Counted from the first letter of the stretch, positions 26,124 through 38,595 are shown. The stretch is 64,000 bases of DNA from Glandiceps talaboti (GCF_964340395.1 NC_135551.1:25229003-25293002); one strand, 5' to 3'. Translations and numbers: made by a program. The notes: a model not told the origin generated them from the letters alone.

Positions 26124-26153
26124 AGACCCTCCACCAACGTTGGTGGAGGGTCT
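26124..26153. repeat. perfect 30-bp palindrome
   Basis: Each half is AGACCCTCCACCAAC or its exact complement, GC-rich within AT-rich DNA. A related imperfect hairpin lies at 9886-9924. It could be the terminal hairpin of a rolling-circle (Helitron-like) element, but no CTRR end followed by T is seen at the expected distance, so this is only a suggestion. Confidence 0.85.
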
Positions 26154-26895
26154 GTGGTGTATCTAAGTTTTTCTCATTTGATTTACTTTATCACAACTTC
26201 TAAATGCACTCAATGTCCATTTCATTTCATTTCAAAATATTTTTGTTACGTTTTCTCTGCTATTATTTCAGCGTGTCCATGTCCTTCATCTTTACACTTC
26301 TCTTACTTTTCTCTTGCTTTTTGTCAATTTGCCACTATATATGCAAATTTTGTATATTGCTTTATAATACAATGCACGCTTTGTCTTTGTGATGTGATAT
26401 CTCTGGATGATTGCATTGTGTCAAGTTTTTAGTGATACAAGAGTTTCATAAAAGTTTGATATGTTATAAGATTTGGTAAATGAGTGGATGGTAAGGAAGT
26501 GCAAATATTGTATGAAGCTTTTTGATGTGCATTATAATTTTGTTGCCTCATTTGCATAATTAGTGATTTTTGGTAATTAAGCTAATGAGGCTGTCAACTT
26601 TAAGTCATTTGCATATTGATTATGTTTTGTAATCAGGCAGTATTTCAAGATTGCAAGTATCAAATGTCATGCTATATTGTACACACATGGATGGTAACAA
26701 AGACAACATGTTATATAATAGTTTGTTGGTGTAGCTTTTCGATTAAGTGAGTTATTTGCAAATTTTCATCATTCATGAAATTTAAAGGTTGTCCAATTAT
26801 GGTATTGAATTGGCAATCTGATAATGTACGCATGTTGGAACTAATTGAAGGCTTGCATTTCTCCGTACGGAAGGCTTTCAGTTTAGATGTGGTGT

Positions 26896-26896
26896 T

Positions 26897-26927
<31 letters not shown>

Positions 26928-26932
26928 TTATA
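26896..26932 (-). repeat. (ATTT)n microsatellite, possibly a retroelement tail on the minus strand
   Basis: About nine ATTT units. On the minus strand this is an AAAT tail after TGTTGTGTTCTGTGTTACC-type sequence, a common arrangement at retroelement 3' ends. Confidence 0.6.
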
Positions 26933-27129
26933 TCCAGTGTTGAATCGGGCTTGCTGAGCATGTTAGGAGCAGATGCATTGGTAACACAGAACACAACAAT
27001 TTACATTAACTTGTACACATACCACGAGTACATGTATGTCACTCTTGTACTGAGTCACATGTCATGCAGTTCTGTCATAGTAAGGTATCACAAGGTAATG
27101 AGTGTATATTTTTTTAATTGTATGATATA

Positions 27130-27285
27130 AAGCTCACCATGATCTGGAGGAACCCTGCTGTAGATCTCATCCGGATGATATTTAACTCAATATGTGAAAA
27201 GCGTATATGTAATATTATACATTCAGAGAGACTGATATCATGAAATCTCTAGTTTCAAAGTGATTTCTTAAAAATGAGATATAGC
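27130..27285. repeat. isolated diverged unit of the 912-2345 satellite
   Basis: ATCTGGAGGAACC (compare the unit at about 2188) and CTGATATCATGAAATCTCTA, GTTTCAAAGTGATTTCTTAA (compare about 1018-1050) occur in the order of the array. One copy lies 25 kb away from the main array. Confidence 0.45.
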
Positions 27286-29840
27286 ATAATTAATCAATAA
27301 AAACTATTTTATGATTGATATATTTCTTTATAATGAACAAATATTTCTTTTAATGTTAAATGCAAGTATTTAGATTTATTAATGTGAAATGATATACACT
27401 TTCATTTCTACTTCAAAGTATTATGTATCATGCATGACATTTAGACAGAAATAGATTAACAGACATTAATGTAAAAGTGAATTTTTAAGGGATAAGTATG
27501 CGTTAACTCCGTGGCTACTACATAACTCCAGGTTCTTCCTTTGTGTTCCTCACAACATTTACAGTACGGAAATTCTATGAAAATATTATCATACCCCCTT
27601 CCCATCCCGACCTTCTTTTTTTTTTAGTTCCCATGGCAAAAACTCTGTTAGGTTAACATGAAGTGCCAATTAATCTTTGAAGCATGTTGGTGTTCCAAGT
27701 TATTTGATTGTGCAAAATAAGTGTTCATGTGCTTATTTGAAAGGTAGTTTGGAGTTCATTCTGTCTAGTAAGCTACATACATGTATATAGCTGCCAGTAG
27801 TATTACTAATGATTTGCCACAGTTGAAAAACATTATTTTAATTCCCCTGAAATGATGGAGAAAGATGTTTGTACTTTAAAATCAGAAATAACAGACAATT
27901 CATATTTACAATGTAATGAAGACGTCACAACTAAATTATCAAATGTGTCTGATTTAATCAGATGGTAAATCCATCCTGCCCACACACTGACAGTGAGACT
28001 CAATGAGTGAATCATTCACATACTTTAATGTCATGTGTTTAGGCATGTAATCACAGACCTTAAACAGGAGAACCTTGAGGGTATTATAAGTTGAGTCTTG
28101 CCTAAATTACAGTGCAACCCATGGTGTCTGTGAACACGACGTTACATGGGATGCCCCTGCAGCATTTTTGTAAATGTTTGCTTCAGATTGTTGTTTCATT
28201 ATTTACATCCATACATTGTATTTACAATTTATGTGTTTACTGCCAAGAAATACCAAGTTGAAGCTTATTCCTCATTCATGTGTCAGTCAACAGTCCATAC
28301 CATGCATTGTCTCATTGGAGTAAGAAGACAAGCATATAATTTTATAGAACAAAAATATAGATATACGTTATTATTTTATTTGAGAGTATACATTTAGTTG
28401 TTATTCTTTTGTCACTGTCTTTGTTGTTGTTGCCACTATTCCAATTGTCACCCTGTGTTCTTATGATTGTAATCCGTTTTTTTGTTGTACCTTCACCTTT
28501 CCACAGAACAGGCACGTACTAAATATGCTTTATTAATTATATTTATTATTGAACTTATAACCATTGATTTAAATTTTAAACCAAACAATTTGTGCAAGTC
28601 GTGAGACTTTGGTATTAGTGTAGTGTGCATCTCGGACATTTATAAAGATCCTAAACTTTTTTTTTCATTTTGTTCAAGAAAACTTAAAACCTATTCTAAG
28701 TTAAAAGCAAGAAAATTCAGGGTTCACAGTCCAGATTTTGAGAATAGAAGGTAAAATGGTATAAAAAGATTAAGCCATTTTGGAATTTAGTATTGTCAAC
28801 TGCATATCGTGGTAATCTAATTGGAAAATAAACAATTGTTAATTACCTTAAAAACATGATAGTGAACCCAAACTTTCTATAATTATTTGAAACAGATCAG
28901 GAGTAAGCCTTCATATTTATTATGCTGTAGCAAAGTTCAGCATTTTAACAAGAACATGTATTAAGCAAAAGGGTACCTGTTTGCATATTCAATCTTTAAT
29001 CACACTACATACATGTATTGTACACGTATACATTCCTAAATGCTGCTATATCAGTATTTTATTCGTAAACAACAAACAATCTTTCTCTACCCAGAGGGCC
29101 CCTTTACAAAGTAAGCTACACTTTAAGAGGCTAAGTATACGTGGAAAGCAGGGAAAAAACAAGCTTAGTTTTCTGACACAGATGTGATGGCTATCAAAAC
29201 CAACCATTCTCACCTACATCTACAGACTCCAGGACAGAATACTTCTAACAGTTAGCTTTATTATCTTGGTATCCCAGCTCCCTACTGAATTGATGCCCAG
29301 ATTAGTCATATATCTGTATATATGTGAAAGCTCCAATTTAAAGACCTGCTTTGGATTAGGATAATAATCTAGGTGTGAAAAGCGATTGTTTGCCAGAGCT
29401 ATAGACAAAGTTAATCCAGAAAAAAAGAATGATCCCATGTAATCCTTAATTAAGATAACACTAATGTGATGACCCAGGATTGAAACATACTCCTTTAAAG
29501 GCATAACAGTTATGTCATTTTCCAATTTGATTAAAAGCCCCAGTATCTGTACTTTATGGCTAATTTTTACTCATCAGAAATTACACCAATATTTTCTTAC
29601 CCTTCTCATTAGCTGAATTACATTTTTACTAAATAATTTTTCATTTTTTTCAAAGATGAAATTGCTGCCCTTCTGTCAGAAAAGGACTCGAAAGACACAA
29701 AATTGCTGATTAAAAGGAGCAAGATATTGCTGATTTAATGTTACTTTGTAGACAAATGACTTTGTAATGCACAATTACATGGATGGAACTAAAAACTGAT
29801 ATAGTGTTACAAAATGTAACCATGTGGGCAACATCGCCTG
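27286..29840. other. non-coding DNA
   Basis: AT-rich. Open frames of 83 codons (28,146-28,397) and 101 codons on the minus strand (29,220-29,525) show no recognised domain, no splice context and no codon-bias argument. I leave them uncalled. Confidence 0.4.
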
Positions 29841-29847
29841 TTGGTTA

Positions 29848-29865
29848 CCCCCCCCCCCCCCCCCC
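29848..29865. repeat. 18-base C run
   Basis: Uninterrupted C homopolymer in the plus strand. Confidence 0.95.
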
Positions 29866-30280
29866 ATGACCCTGAATTATAATGTCAGAGGTCATTTTTG
29901 AATAAATTAACATCAAATTATAAACATGCCATCCAACTGTTGTGCTCCTATGGCCACAATACCTCTTCCAAGAACAAAGATTTTCATTTTTATTGGCTTC
30001 AAAAGTGAGCTAACATATTGAAGAGATTTTCAATTCTTGTTCGTATTGAATAGTTTCTTTAATTGATGCCACCAGGAACATCCATATGCAGGTCACACAG
30101 ATGTCATGAAATCAAAGACAGCCAAGAGTGCAAGGTGTATCAATCTGATTGAAATCTGATGTTGTGTACACTTCTTGTGATTTCTTTTTGGCTGTTATGT
30201 TTACTGTCGTTGTTCCTTTGTGAGTGCTCGTTACATATATCTGACACAACATCAATACCTGATTATGAAAATGATGATAA

Positions 30281-30359
<79 letters not shown>

Positions 30360-30900
30360 CTTTAATTCTTAAACTGTAAAATGACTAAACTATAAAATAC
30401 ATTTGAGGATGTGGAAAGGAGGGTAACAAAACAAGTAATCAAAGTTTAACATTAATGAAGAAAAACAGACAATATATACAAATTTATAGCAAGGAAATCT
30501 TTAATTAATACAATTTCAAATCATGGTGCAGAATTTACAATATGTGACAATACATAAAATACAATATTGATAAAAAGATGATATCTATTAATGACTTAGG
30601 AGGTAGCTCTTGAAGTCGGTTTTAAATTGATTAAATTGAAAGATTTCTGATGGAATTTAGCAAGAAAGGCTAAATGACATTCCTACCTTGTCATGCACTT
30701 AACAGTCTATGTAAAGAGTTGTGGTACTGTGTAACATAGATTTTCATTAAGGATATTGAATTGGACAGTGCATCTACATATGGCCATCGGCTGCATTTTG
30801 TACGTGCTTTAATTATTTGTTGAATCCAGTAGTCTGTGCAATGGACAGGATAGTTTAGACCAATAAGAATATAAAGATTAGTGCTTTGTATGAGACTCTT
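30281..30900 (-). mobile_element. possible minus-strand retroelement fragment with an (ATT)n tail
   Basis: A compound microsatellite, (ACT)n then (AAT)n at 30,281-30,358, joins AAACTTTAATTC. Read on the minus strand this is GAATTAAAGTTT followed by (ATT)n, a typical 3' end of a non-LTR element. The body to about 30,900 has no intact frame. Family not identified. Confidence 0.35.
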
Positions 30901-31556
30901 ATGTTATGAGACAAAAATTCTCAAACTCATGTGAGTCACATAAGTACATGTTAAGCCTCTTTTTGACAATGAAAAAGACAATTTCAATGCCATTGTCAGC
31001 ATCAGCTGTTTGTGAGTATGGTCTTGACATAAGTCATTTTATAAGCATTTATGATATTGTGACTTGGGGGTGTTTTTTTTTTTAACTGGGACTGTATATT
31101 AAATTCAGCAGATGATGGTGTCACATTGGGTGAATCATTTGAGTGACTGGTTTTGAATCTTAAAGTTGTCTGTTTGGGCCTGGACACTGCTATTACTAAT
31201 ATTAACTCTAAGTCTGTATAATAGTATTTTAGTACTTGGGTACCACACAAGCCAGCCTTATAAATGAGTACCCGGTACGATAGAACTTGCTATGTACTTA
31301 TCTACATTTTCTAGAGACAATGAATTGTATAGTCCAAGGGCTGTTGTGCCCCTATACTATGTAGACATTTTGGTCCCCATGATGTTTTGGGGTGGTAGTT
31401 TGGGGATTGTAAAGCATAGTTTGGGAGAATGATATGTATTAGTATGACCACTGCAGCCACAGAGAGATTTTTCATTTAGATATGAGGAAGTACATATGGA
31501 AGAACAGACAAGGAGAATGTGATTATTCATCCAGAAAAGACTATGACCTAATGACA

Positions 31557-31915
31557 TGTGAGTGCAAGTGTGGAGTACTCAGGGTATTTGCACAAGTGCT
31601 TACAGTGTTCTCTGTGCCCTGGCATACTCAAAAGTTCATTCAGCAAGTGAAAGTGCAGCAGAAACACTGCAAACCTGAGTGCAAATACCCCTTGAGTACC
31701 CACACTGGAACTCACATAGCATAGAGTTCTGTTTTTATTGCATGTTTTTATCGAAAACGGCAAATTTCCATAAAAATTGTAAAAATCACACATGTGATTT
31801 TGAGTGTAGTAAACAACATTATGTCCTCATTTGCATATAATTTGCATGCAGGTATGTTTTCGGTATTGTACTGCAGTGAAAATATCACTAATGTGTATGC
31901 ACCAGTGCAAGTAAT
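31557..31915. mobile_element. foldback element plus flank, inverted copy of 36,065-36,425
   Basis: 31,557-31,716 is a hairpin: TGTGAGTGCAAGTGTGGAGT, then ACTCAGGGTATTTGCAC, return as GTGCAAATACCCCTTGAGTA and CCACACTGGAACTCACA. The adjoining 31,720-31,915 (GCATGTTTTTATCG, CATTTGCATATAATTTGC, ACTGCAGTG, AGTGCAAGTAATC) is found in reverse order and strand at 36,065-36,270. So the mobile unit is about 360 bp. Confidence 0.65.
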
Positions 31916-32734
31916 CTTGGGTACACATGTAATAACAGAAGTTATTCTTTTCTTTAAACAATAAACTGTGGATCCTTAGAAAGGAAACAAAAGAAAAATT
32001 ACAGTTTGCATATTCCATAAAAATTTGTTTAAGAAAATGAAAAATTCTAGTTGTTATATAATTCAGGATCTTTTAAATGATGTCATAGGCAAATGTGACT
32101 CTATTTGTTACATGAACTGTATGTGAGTATATTAAGAAATCTAGTTCTATGACATCAGGTGTGTATTGGTTTACGTAGGTATACATATATGGAGATTATG
32201 CTGATTACGTTTTAAAACACACGTACGATGTGTTTATACCCTTATGAGCAGATGGAAATTTACTGCATTTGACGTCATAATATTAGAATAAGCCCAAGAG
32301 ATTGCAAGGAAGTGTGATGGTTTGATTTTTATATCATGTTTACTACTGTGGACATTTCTACATCATCTTTGTTTGCTGCAAATAACATGATTGCTTTTGC
32401 CTGCACAGATACATCATTTGCATCATGCGTAATAAAGATTGCAGTATTTTTCAAATGAATTGTACCTACGGCTTGATACATATGACTGCTGGCTGAGTTT
32501 TTTCTGTAAAGATATAAGCTTAATTTTTCAAGTTGCCAGAAAGGACAACAATTTGTATAGCGAATACATAGACAGGGTGATAATTATATATTGTGCAGAG
32601 TCAGTGAATAATTGCATTCAGTTTGAATCATCAAAGATGTCTGATAAGAACTACGGCACATTCAACCAAGAAACATAAACAGAAAACTGACATAGGTAAC
32701 ATCTACCCAACTAGTGCATGACAGTCACAAACCA

Positions 32735-32935
32735 TTAGCGGTCCAAGTGCAACAAACCCGCGGGCTTGCCTGGCGAAAACGGGTGTCATAAAAGTTGTTT
32801 GCATCTCTAAAGCTGTTTGTAGCGTTACTTATAATAGCCTAATAAATTGATGACAACTGATATAAGACGGAGATAAGGTTTGCCTCAATTGCAGTCCATG
32901 CAGACGGCCGAATAGAGGTTTTACAGCCGTTTACT
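32735..32935. promoter_or_regulatory. CpG-richer patch, candidate regulatory region
   Basis: AGCGGTCC, ACCCGCGGGCTTG, GGCGAAAACGGG, AGACGGAG, CAGACGGCCGAATAG and CAGCCG cluster here, whereas flanking DNA has few CpG. It lies 7 kb upstream of the receptor exon and could hold a leader exon or enhancer for that gene. No exon boundary can be fixed. Confidence 0.25.
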
Positions 32936-33258
32936 TGTGTTATGTAAGAGCCCATCATCACATGTGTAAATATTGGTACTCTTTGATAACAAGTCCACTT
33001 GCTTGGCTAATGGCTTGTCCCAGTAATGGTAAGTAGTAAACTGTAAGCAATGGGTGCAAACAGCGAATGTAAAAGTCAAATAACCCAGCTCAATTGAGTT
33101 ATAGAACATGTTATCAAGCTATGTGAGTTCAATGTTAAAATACAAAAAGAAATGTCCAGTATTTTTATAATGGGGTACATGTATACAAAGAACTGGCTAC
33201 TCCACAATGTTTTGCAGGCTACTTTTCATTAATTTATTCAATATTAACAAACTCTATG

Positions 33259-33350
33259 TTTCAACCAGTATATTTCCATCATTGGACAGATTTATGAGTC
33301 TCATTACCCATCTACTTTTCATATTTTACTGACTACTTTTAAAATCAGCT
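33259..33350. repeat. dispersed repeat, second copy of the 16,402-16,500 family
   Basis: Same succession as the 16.4-kb copy: TTCAACCAGTATAT, TGGACAGATTTATGAGTCTC and CTACTTTTCATATTT. Confidence 0.5.
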
Positions 33351-33905
33351 ATATTCCTCGGTATGTAATATTCCTTTCCAAAACTAATAAGTTATTAGAG
33401 TCCTCAACTTTTGTTATACACATTACTAATTTAGGATTGCAGTTGCAAGATGGCATTTTACAGAGTGTTGAATAACAGTTCAGTGTTTTTACTATCTGTT
33501 TATACAACACATTTTTCTGCCATTATTCGAATGCTATGGGCAGTTTTCCATTTAATGGTCCATTACAAGAGCCTGAACAGACACACTCAAAGCTGTAAGT
33601 TGTAAAATACAACACTTCTCTACTGGTTATGAGTTTCAACCACAGACAGTTTCCAAAAAAAAAGCCATTATTTTATTAGGAGCTTGTCGTCTACTGTATG
33701 TGTCAAACGATAATGACAACTTCGGATGTTGTTATCTCCGTAAAAACGTGGACACGATGACATGATGTGTCAATTTAACAACATCTAGATTTACAAGAAC
33801 ATTCTATTAAATCATCATATACATAGATAAATAACTTAGAGTGGCACAAGCTTAGTTTATAAACTTTTCAAAAATATATCTAGAGATCGATGTTTTGTTA
33901 TAATC

Positions 33906-34200
33906 TTAGAGCAGCCATATGGATGAGGATTGGGTAATTATTTTGGATATTTAATTTATAATTATAAATTTTATCATGGCTTCCTACTTGACAAATCAAT
34001 GTGAAACAACAACTAAACTTTCTTGTGATACAGTAAAAGTATTATGTTTCTCTATCCCTAATTACATGTAGTAAATGGTAACTTGTAAGAAATCCCATTT
34101 TTGGATCATTTTTGTACAAATTGAAAAATAATTTGCTTCTTTTGCGTACAAATGTTTCGGTTGACGCAGTTCAGGAATTATGTATGTGACACTATAAAGT
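33906..34200. mobile_element. composite: truncated TTAA-type MITE fused to the 17.9-kb repeat
   Basis: 33,912-34,010 is the left half of the MITE family (GCCATATGGATGAGGATTGG, TTTATCATGGCTTCCTACTT, AATCAATGTGAAACAAC). At about 34,010 it switches directly to the family found inverted at 17,895-18,120 (TTTCTTGTGATACAGTAAAA onward). The MITE right arm is missing, so either one element inserted into the other or both belong to a longer parent element. Confidence 0.6.
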
Positions 34201-34782
34201 ACCGGGGTACTCAAAATTTGGTTAATGGTAGCCATGGTTACTAACAGTATTAGACTGGTAGTCAATTGGGAGCAAAAGGTTTTAAATTATTAATTTATTA
34301 ATTAATTAATTAATTAAGATGAGACCATTCCTAATTTGAAGACTCCTTTTCTTTGCGAAGTGAACGAAAATGAAAAGTGCAAATATTTTGAAGTTTACAA
34401 TTATGAATATGTTTGTTTTATTCATTCCCAATGGGTTCATTCAACCTGAATAAATACTTTAAAGTTACAAACCCATGCTACTTTGACACTATCATTATCA
34501 TGTTGTTTGTCAGAAGCTAGTTCACAACATCGTCACTAACTTGAAGAGATGAAGATACGAATGGTCCATGGGAATAAGATGACTTACATGTATTGAGGGT
34601 CGTGACTTAAGGTATTGAAATAGCCAGGAAGTGATTCATTACAAGATACAATGTAATTGTCATGACCTTTTAAGGTGTTAACCAGCTTGCAGTGTCTCTA
34701 GAGTACACTTTCCATCTGCCAGACTCACTTCAATAAGGTGTTATCTTGTTTTGTGATTGAAGAACATACATAATAACCAAAT

Positions 34783-34802
34783 GGGGGGGGGGGGGGGGGG
34801 GG
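34783..34802. repeat. 20-base G run
   Basis: Uninterrupted G homopolymer in the plus strand. Confidence 0.95.
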
Positions 34803-35038
34803 TTGAACTGATTCAAAGTAAATTGTCAAAAAAAAAACAGTTTAACTTGGCACAGTTGGAATGGGAGGAGCTATGATTTGATTCAGTTTTTCGTGCGGAG
34901 TGCATTGAGGTCAATTTCTGCTAACAAATTATCATTTATATATATCTTGTTTATTTTACTGCATTATCATCTGTACACATAACTTCTTAAGAATCTTTAT
35001 TACTATAAAGTACTTTGTATACTGACATCTTTTGTACA

Positions 35039-35463
35039 TAGCCTGTTTACATCACGATCTGTGTCATTGCTTCCTGGCTCACAAACCGCTTGTCTCGCTA
35101 GCAATGGTAACACTGTTGTTTGAAAATCATACTTTCAAACTGTTTGGTTTGAAAAAAATGCACTCAAACTGATTGGTCGCAACAGGGTGTGCTAACTTTT
35201 ATCAGTCGAAAAATTACCATATTTAAATGAAGTTAGTCTGTAAATGTAGCCTTGTTGAGATTAGCACAAGAAGAGTGACTTAATTTACATACAGTGAATA
35301 GTATGTAAATATCTACACACAGCCATCCTGATAACTGCAAGTGGGGAAAGTGGGGGGGGGGGCATGGCTAAATTAATCGTTTTAATCATTTTTTGATACT
35401 AGCATTACAAGCGGTTTGTGAAACATCAAAGCAGAAATATAGATTGTGATGTAAACAGGCTAT
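35039..35463. mobile_element. foldback element, about 425 bp
   Basis: Terminal arms: ATAGCCTGTTTACATCAC at the left, GTGATGTAAACAGGCTAT at the right, a perfect 18-bp inverted repeat. Further inside, CACAAACCGCTTG and CAAGCGGTTTGTG also pair. A reversed, more decayed copy is at 6080-6510. A G-rich stretch (35,350-35,362) lies inside. No coding capacity. Confidence 0.8.
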
Positions 35464-36064
35464 TTGGTTTGAGAAACAACTCAACACTTTTTGTCAAGAA
35501 TGGAATGGCGTGTAGATATAATCTGTAACAGATACCCAACTGTAGGCCAATTTGACATTCATATAGGTTGATAATTATTCATGTAGTACTATGCAGTTTG
35601 CAGACTGCTACATCATGTAAATCTTGGATTCTTACCTGTACCCATGAAATCAATTCAAATTACATTTACTAGTATGGCAATTTCAAAGAATTAGGCAGTG
35701 AAACAAAATGTATTACTCTTTTTAACTCTGATCAAAGACACATACTTTATGGCACTGACAACTTTCATAAAATCAGCACTTATCAAGAGGAAAGACATTC
35801 TACAGAGTTTAATAAAGAAATACATTACAGTTATCTAACCTAAAGTTTACACTTTCGTATAAACTTTATTTTGTTATTTTGTTAACTATTATTAGTCTAG
35901 TTTATATATTTACTAGTTTGTTTTAGCACCAAACACTTCTTGCAGGAAATCCAATGAAGAAATGTAGTTTTCTTAACAGATGCAATAAAGATTCTAGTCA
36001 ATTCGTGTGTATAAATGTCCTACGTCAGAGTTGAATTCCTATGGGATTTACTGAAGCCATTGTG

Positions 36065-36425
36065 CTCGTGATTACTTGCACTAATGCACACACACATATA
36101 TATTACCTGGTAGTGATGCGTCAATGCCGAAAACATTATTGTATACCTGTGTATATGCAAATGAGTGCATGATTGATTGATGTACAATAACCACACAAAT
36201 GCTCGGTATCATTTTTTTTCACAAAATTGGCTGTTTTCGTAAACAGTATACAATAATAACAGAAACCCATTATGCATGAGTGCCAGTGGGTACTCAGTGA
36301 TATTTGCACTAGTGCTTGCGGGGTTTCCTGCTGTACGTTATTCACTCTCTACGCATATAGTAAAAGTACATGCAGCCTCAGAGAACACCAAAGCACTCAT
36401 GCAACACCTGCACTCATGCATCATA
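36065..36425. mobile_element. foldback element, inverted copy of the 31.6-kb element
   Basis: 36,065-36,270 carries GTGATTACTTGCACTAATGC, TGCAAATGAGTGCATG and GTTTTCGTAAAC, the reverse of 31,720-31,915. It is followed by the hairpin GCATGAGTGCCAGTGGGTAC ... CACTCATGC at 36,274-36,421. Confidence 0.6.
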
Positions 36426-37334
36426 TTGAATAGTACAGTTCCCCACACGGAATTTTGAATCAGTTCAAAGTTGAATCAAAAGTCAGAACTCATGTCCCAA
36501 CATGTACTAAAAAATATGAGTTGATTTAGGCAAAAAAAAAAATTGTGTTTCCAATTAAAATGGTCTCAAGAGGACAGAAAGTGATTTCAAACCAATTTAC
36601 ATGCAACTATATTGATTGTAGTTTGAATACTGCAAGAATTATACAAGCGACTGATGATGTTTTAGAACAAAAACAAAGACAGCATGTATGATATGATGAG
36701 AGAATCAAAACCTTTCCGTCATGTAGACTTTGATTAAAATCTGCAACAAGACTACATGTATGGCTTTATTTTGTCTTGCCTGTTGTATTAAAGAAGAGGT
36801 TAAAATGAAAACGATGATTCAGACAATTAAATTTAGTGTAGTTGTATCTTGCCCAAGTAAAACATGCTAAACATGGTAAAACAAGGTAAAAAACATGGTA
36901 AAATGTGGTGAAATTATTTTTGTATTTTCCAAGTTGTTGACAACAAGGTATAATTAGTATAATGGTGTTTTTGACTGAATAAAAATGTCATATATACATT
37001 CTTGACTGTTTTTGCCCTGTGTTATATCAATATTTTGCCATGGTTACATTGAGCTCTCGTCCAATCAGAACAATGTATAACTAACATTGATAGTGCAGAT
37101 ATGATATGATTAATAGTATGTGTTGTATTTTCAAGAATCCAAGCAATCATTGGATATATACATAATAATATGATTAGAGCAAAACTACTATAGTCATATA
37201 TGTTTTTGCACTGGATTTATTTATAGCCGAATACGCACAAAGTTTTTTGTGCAGAAATAAGGTCTCGCTAACACACTCAACGAGTTGTCATATTTCTCTA
37301 TTCAGCTGTTGTGAAAAGTGTCATTAAAGTTACA

Positions 37335-37452
37335 CTGAATGTTACTGCAGACCAAAGTAGTAATTGATAAATCGTGTCTACTTTTCTCTTGCACTGAATG
37401 TGGCGGCAGACCAAAGTAGTAATTTACAAGTAGTGTCTACTTTCTCCTTGCA
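37335..37452. repeat. tandem duplication of about 61 bp
   Basis: GCAGACCAAAGTAGTAATT, GTGTCTACTTT and TTGCACTG occur twice in order, the copies starting near 37,335 and 37,396, with few differences. Confidence 0.75.
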
Positions 37453-37704
37453 CTGTCCACTAAATTAAAATGCACGTGACACATATTAAATTGCCATTCT
37501 GCCAAATTTTTCATGCACCAAAATAATTTTTTTTTACAGTGATCAGAAGTGTTCCTTTATTAATAGCTCCTCTGTCAGAAACAGCTGAGTGGAGCTTAAG
37601 GGTTAGGTAGATCTCCATCATCCGTCTGTTCATCAACTTTTTTTATTTTCACCTTCTGCTCTGAAACCGACTGTCAAATTGTTTTGTTATTTTGTCCACT
37701 TGTG

Positions 37705-37706
<2 letters not shown>

Positions 37707-37738
<32 letters not shown>
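37707..37738. repeat. 32-base G run
   Basis: The longest homopolymer in the window. As sequenced it could form stacked G-quadruplexes. Its exact length is also the least reliable part of the assembly here. Confidence 0.9.
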
Positions 37739-37739
<1 letters not shown>

Positions 37740-38469
37740 GTCTATTTAGATTTGTTCATGCCAAGTTGAAATGACTCATTTTCTATATATAATGAATATT
37801 AAAAAAACAAGGTGAGCTATTTCAACCCCTATGTCACTTGTTAAATGTTTGAAATAAGTTTAGATATTCCAATGACAGAAGTGTGATGACACAGCTTAAA
37901 TGATGAAAGAAAAAGATGAAATACTTGACCCTTAAAAGATACTGGAAACAGATAAATGTTGTTTGCTATAGTTATATGCTTACAAATTCCACAAATAACG
38001 TAATGAGATTGTAATCTCATATTGACTACGTGAGGCAGAAAAAAATTGAATTATTGAATAGAGTTGTAATTGACAGATTTAATTTTGGATTGTGGTGATA
38101 CATGTACATTAGTCTCTACATTAAAAGATCTGATAAAGGCAGTTGACGTGTTGTCAAGGTGATAAAAAGCTGACATGATTTATTGCTCAAGGACAGATCA
38201 GGCCTATTTATAAATTAAATATTGTATTATATTACATAGTTTATCTTATTGTAACTTTAGAATCCTGTCAATTACTCTAAGAATTCCTCAGGCATTGAGG
38301 TTATTTTTGGTATTGCTGACAGTTTTGATCGCAATGTTGATTTTATGTTTGACTACTCAAAATTTGAAGCGTAAAGCGTAAACTTGTATGTGTTTTGTCA
38401 AATTTACTAAGGACAGATTTGTTGATAAATGTATAGATTATTAGATATCATTCTTCAATATTTTTTTTT

Positions 38470-38595
38470 TCCATTCAGGCGATATTCCGCCAAGGAATAT
38501 ATGATTGACCTAGGGGGCCTTGTCACTACAAATCAAAGATGACAAGTAATAAAACCCATATGCCTTGAGTATTTTTTGGCTGAATGAAGAAAAAC
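38470..38595. mobile_element. small foldback element (family of 5730-5840)
   Basis: TTCCGCCAAGGAATAT, GGGGGCCTTGTCACTAC and a closing TTTTTTGGCTGAATG repeat the blocks of the 5.8-kb copy in inverse orientation. Confidence 0.5.

Noticed and set aside
26153-26165. Helitron 3' terminus after the palindrome
   Set aside because: CTAA occurs about eight bases after the hairpin but is followed by G rather than the expected T, and no 5' TC end or helicase frame is seen.
29220-29525. 101-codon minus-strand frame, considered as a retroelement reverse-transcriptase fragment
   Set aside because: No catalytic or endonuclease motif could be recognised and no neighbouring frame continues it.
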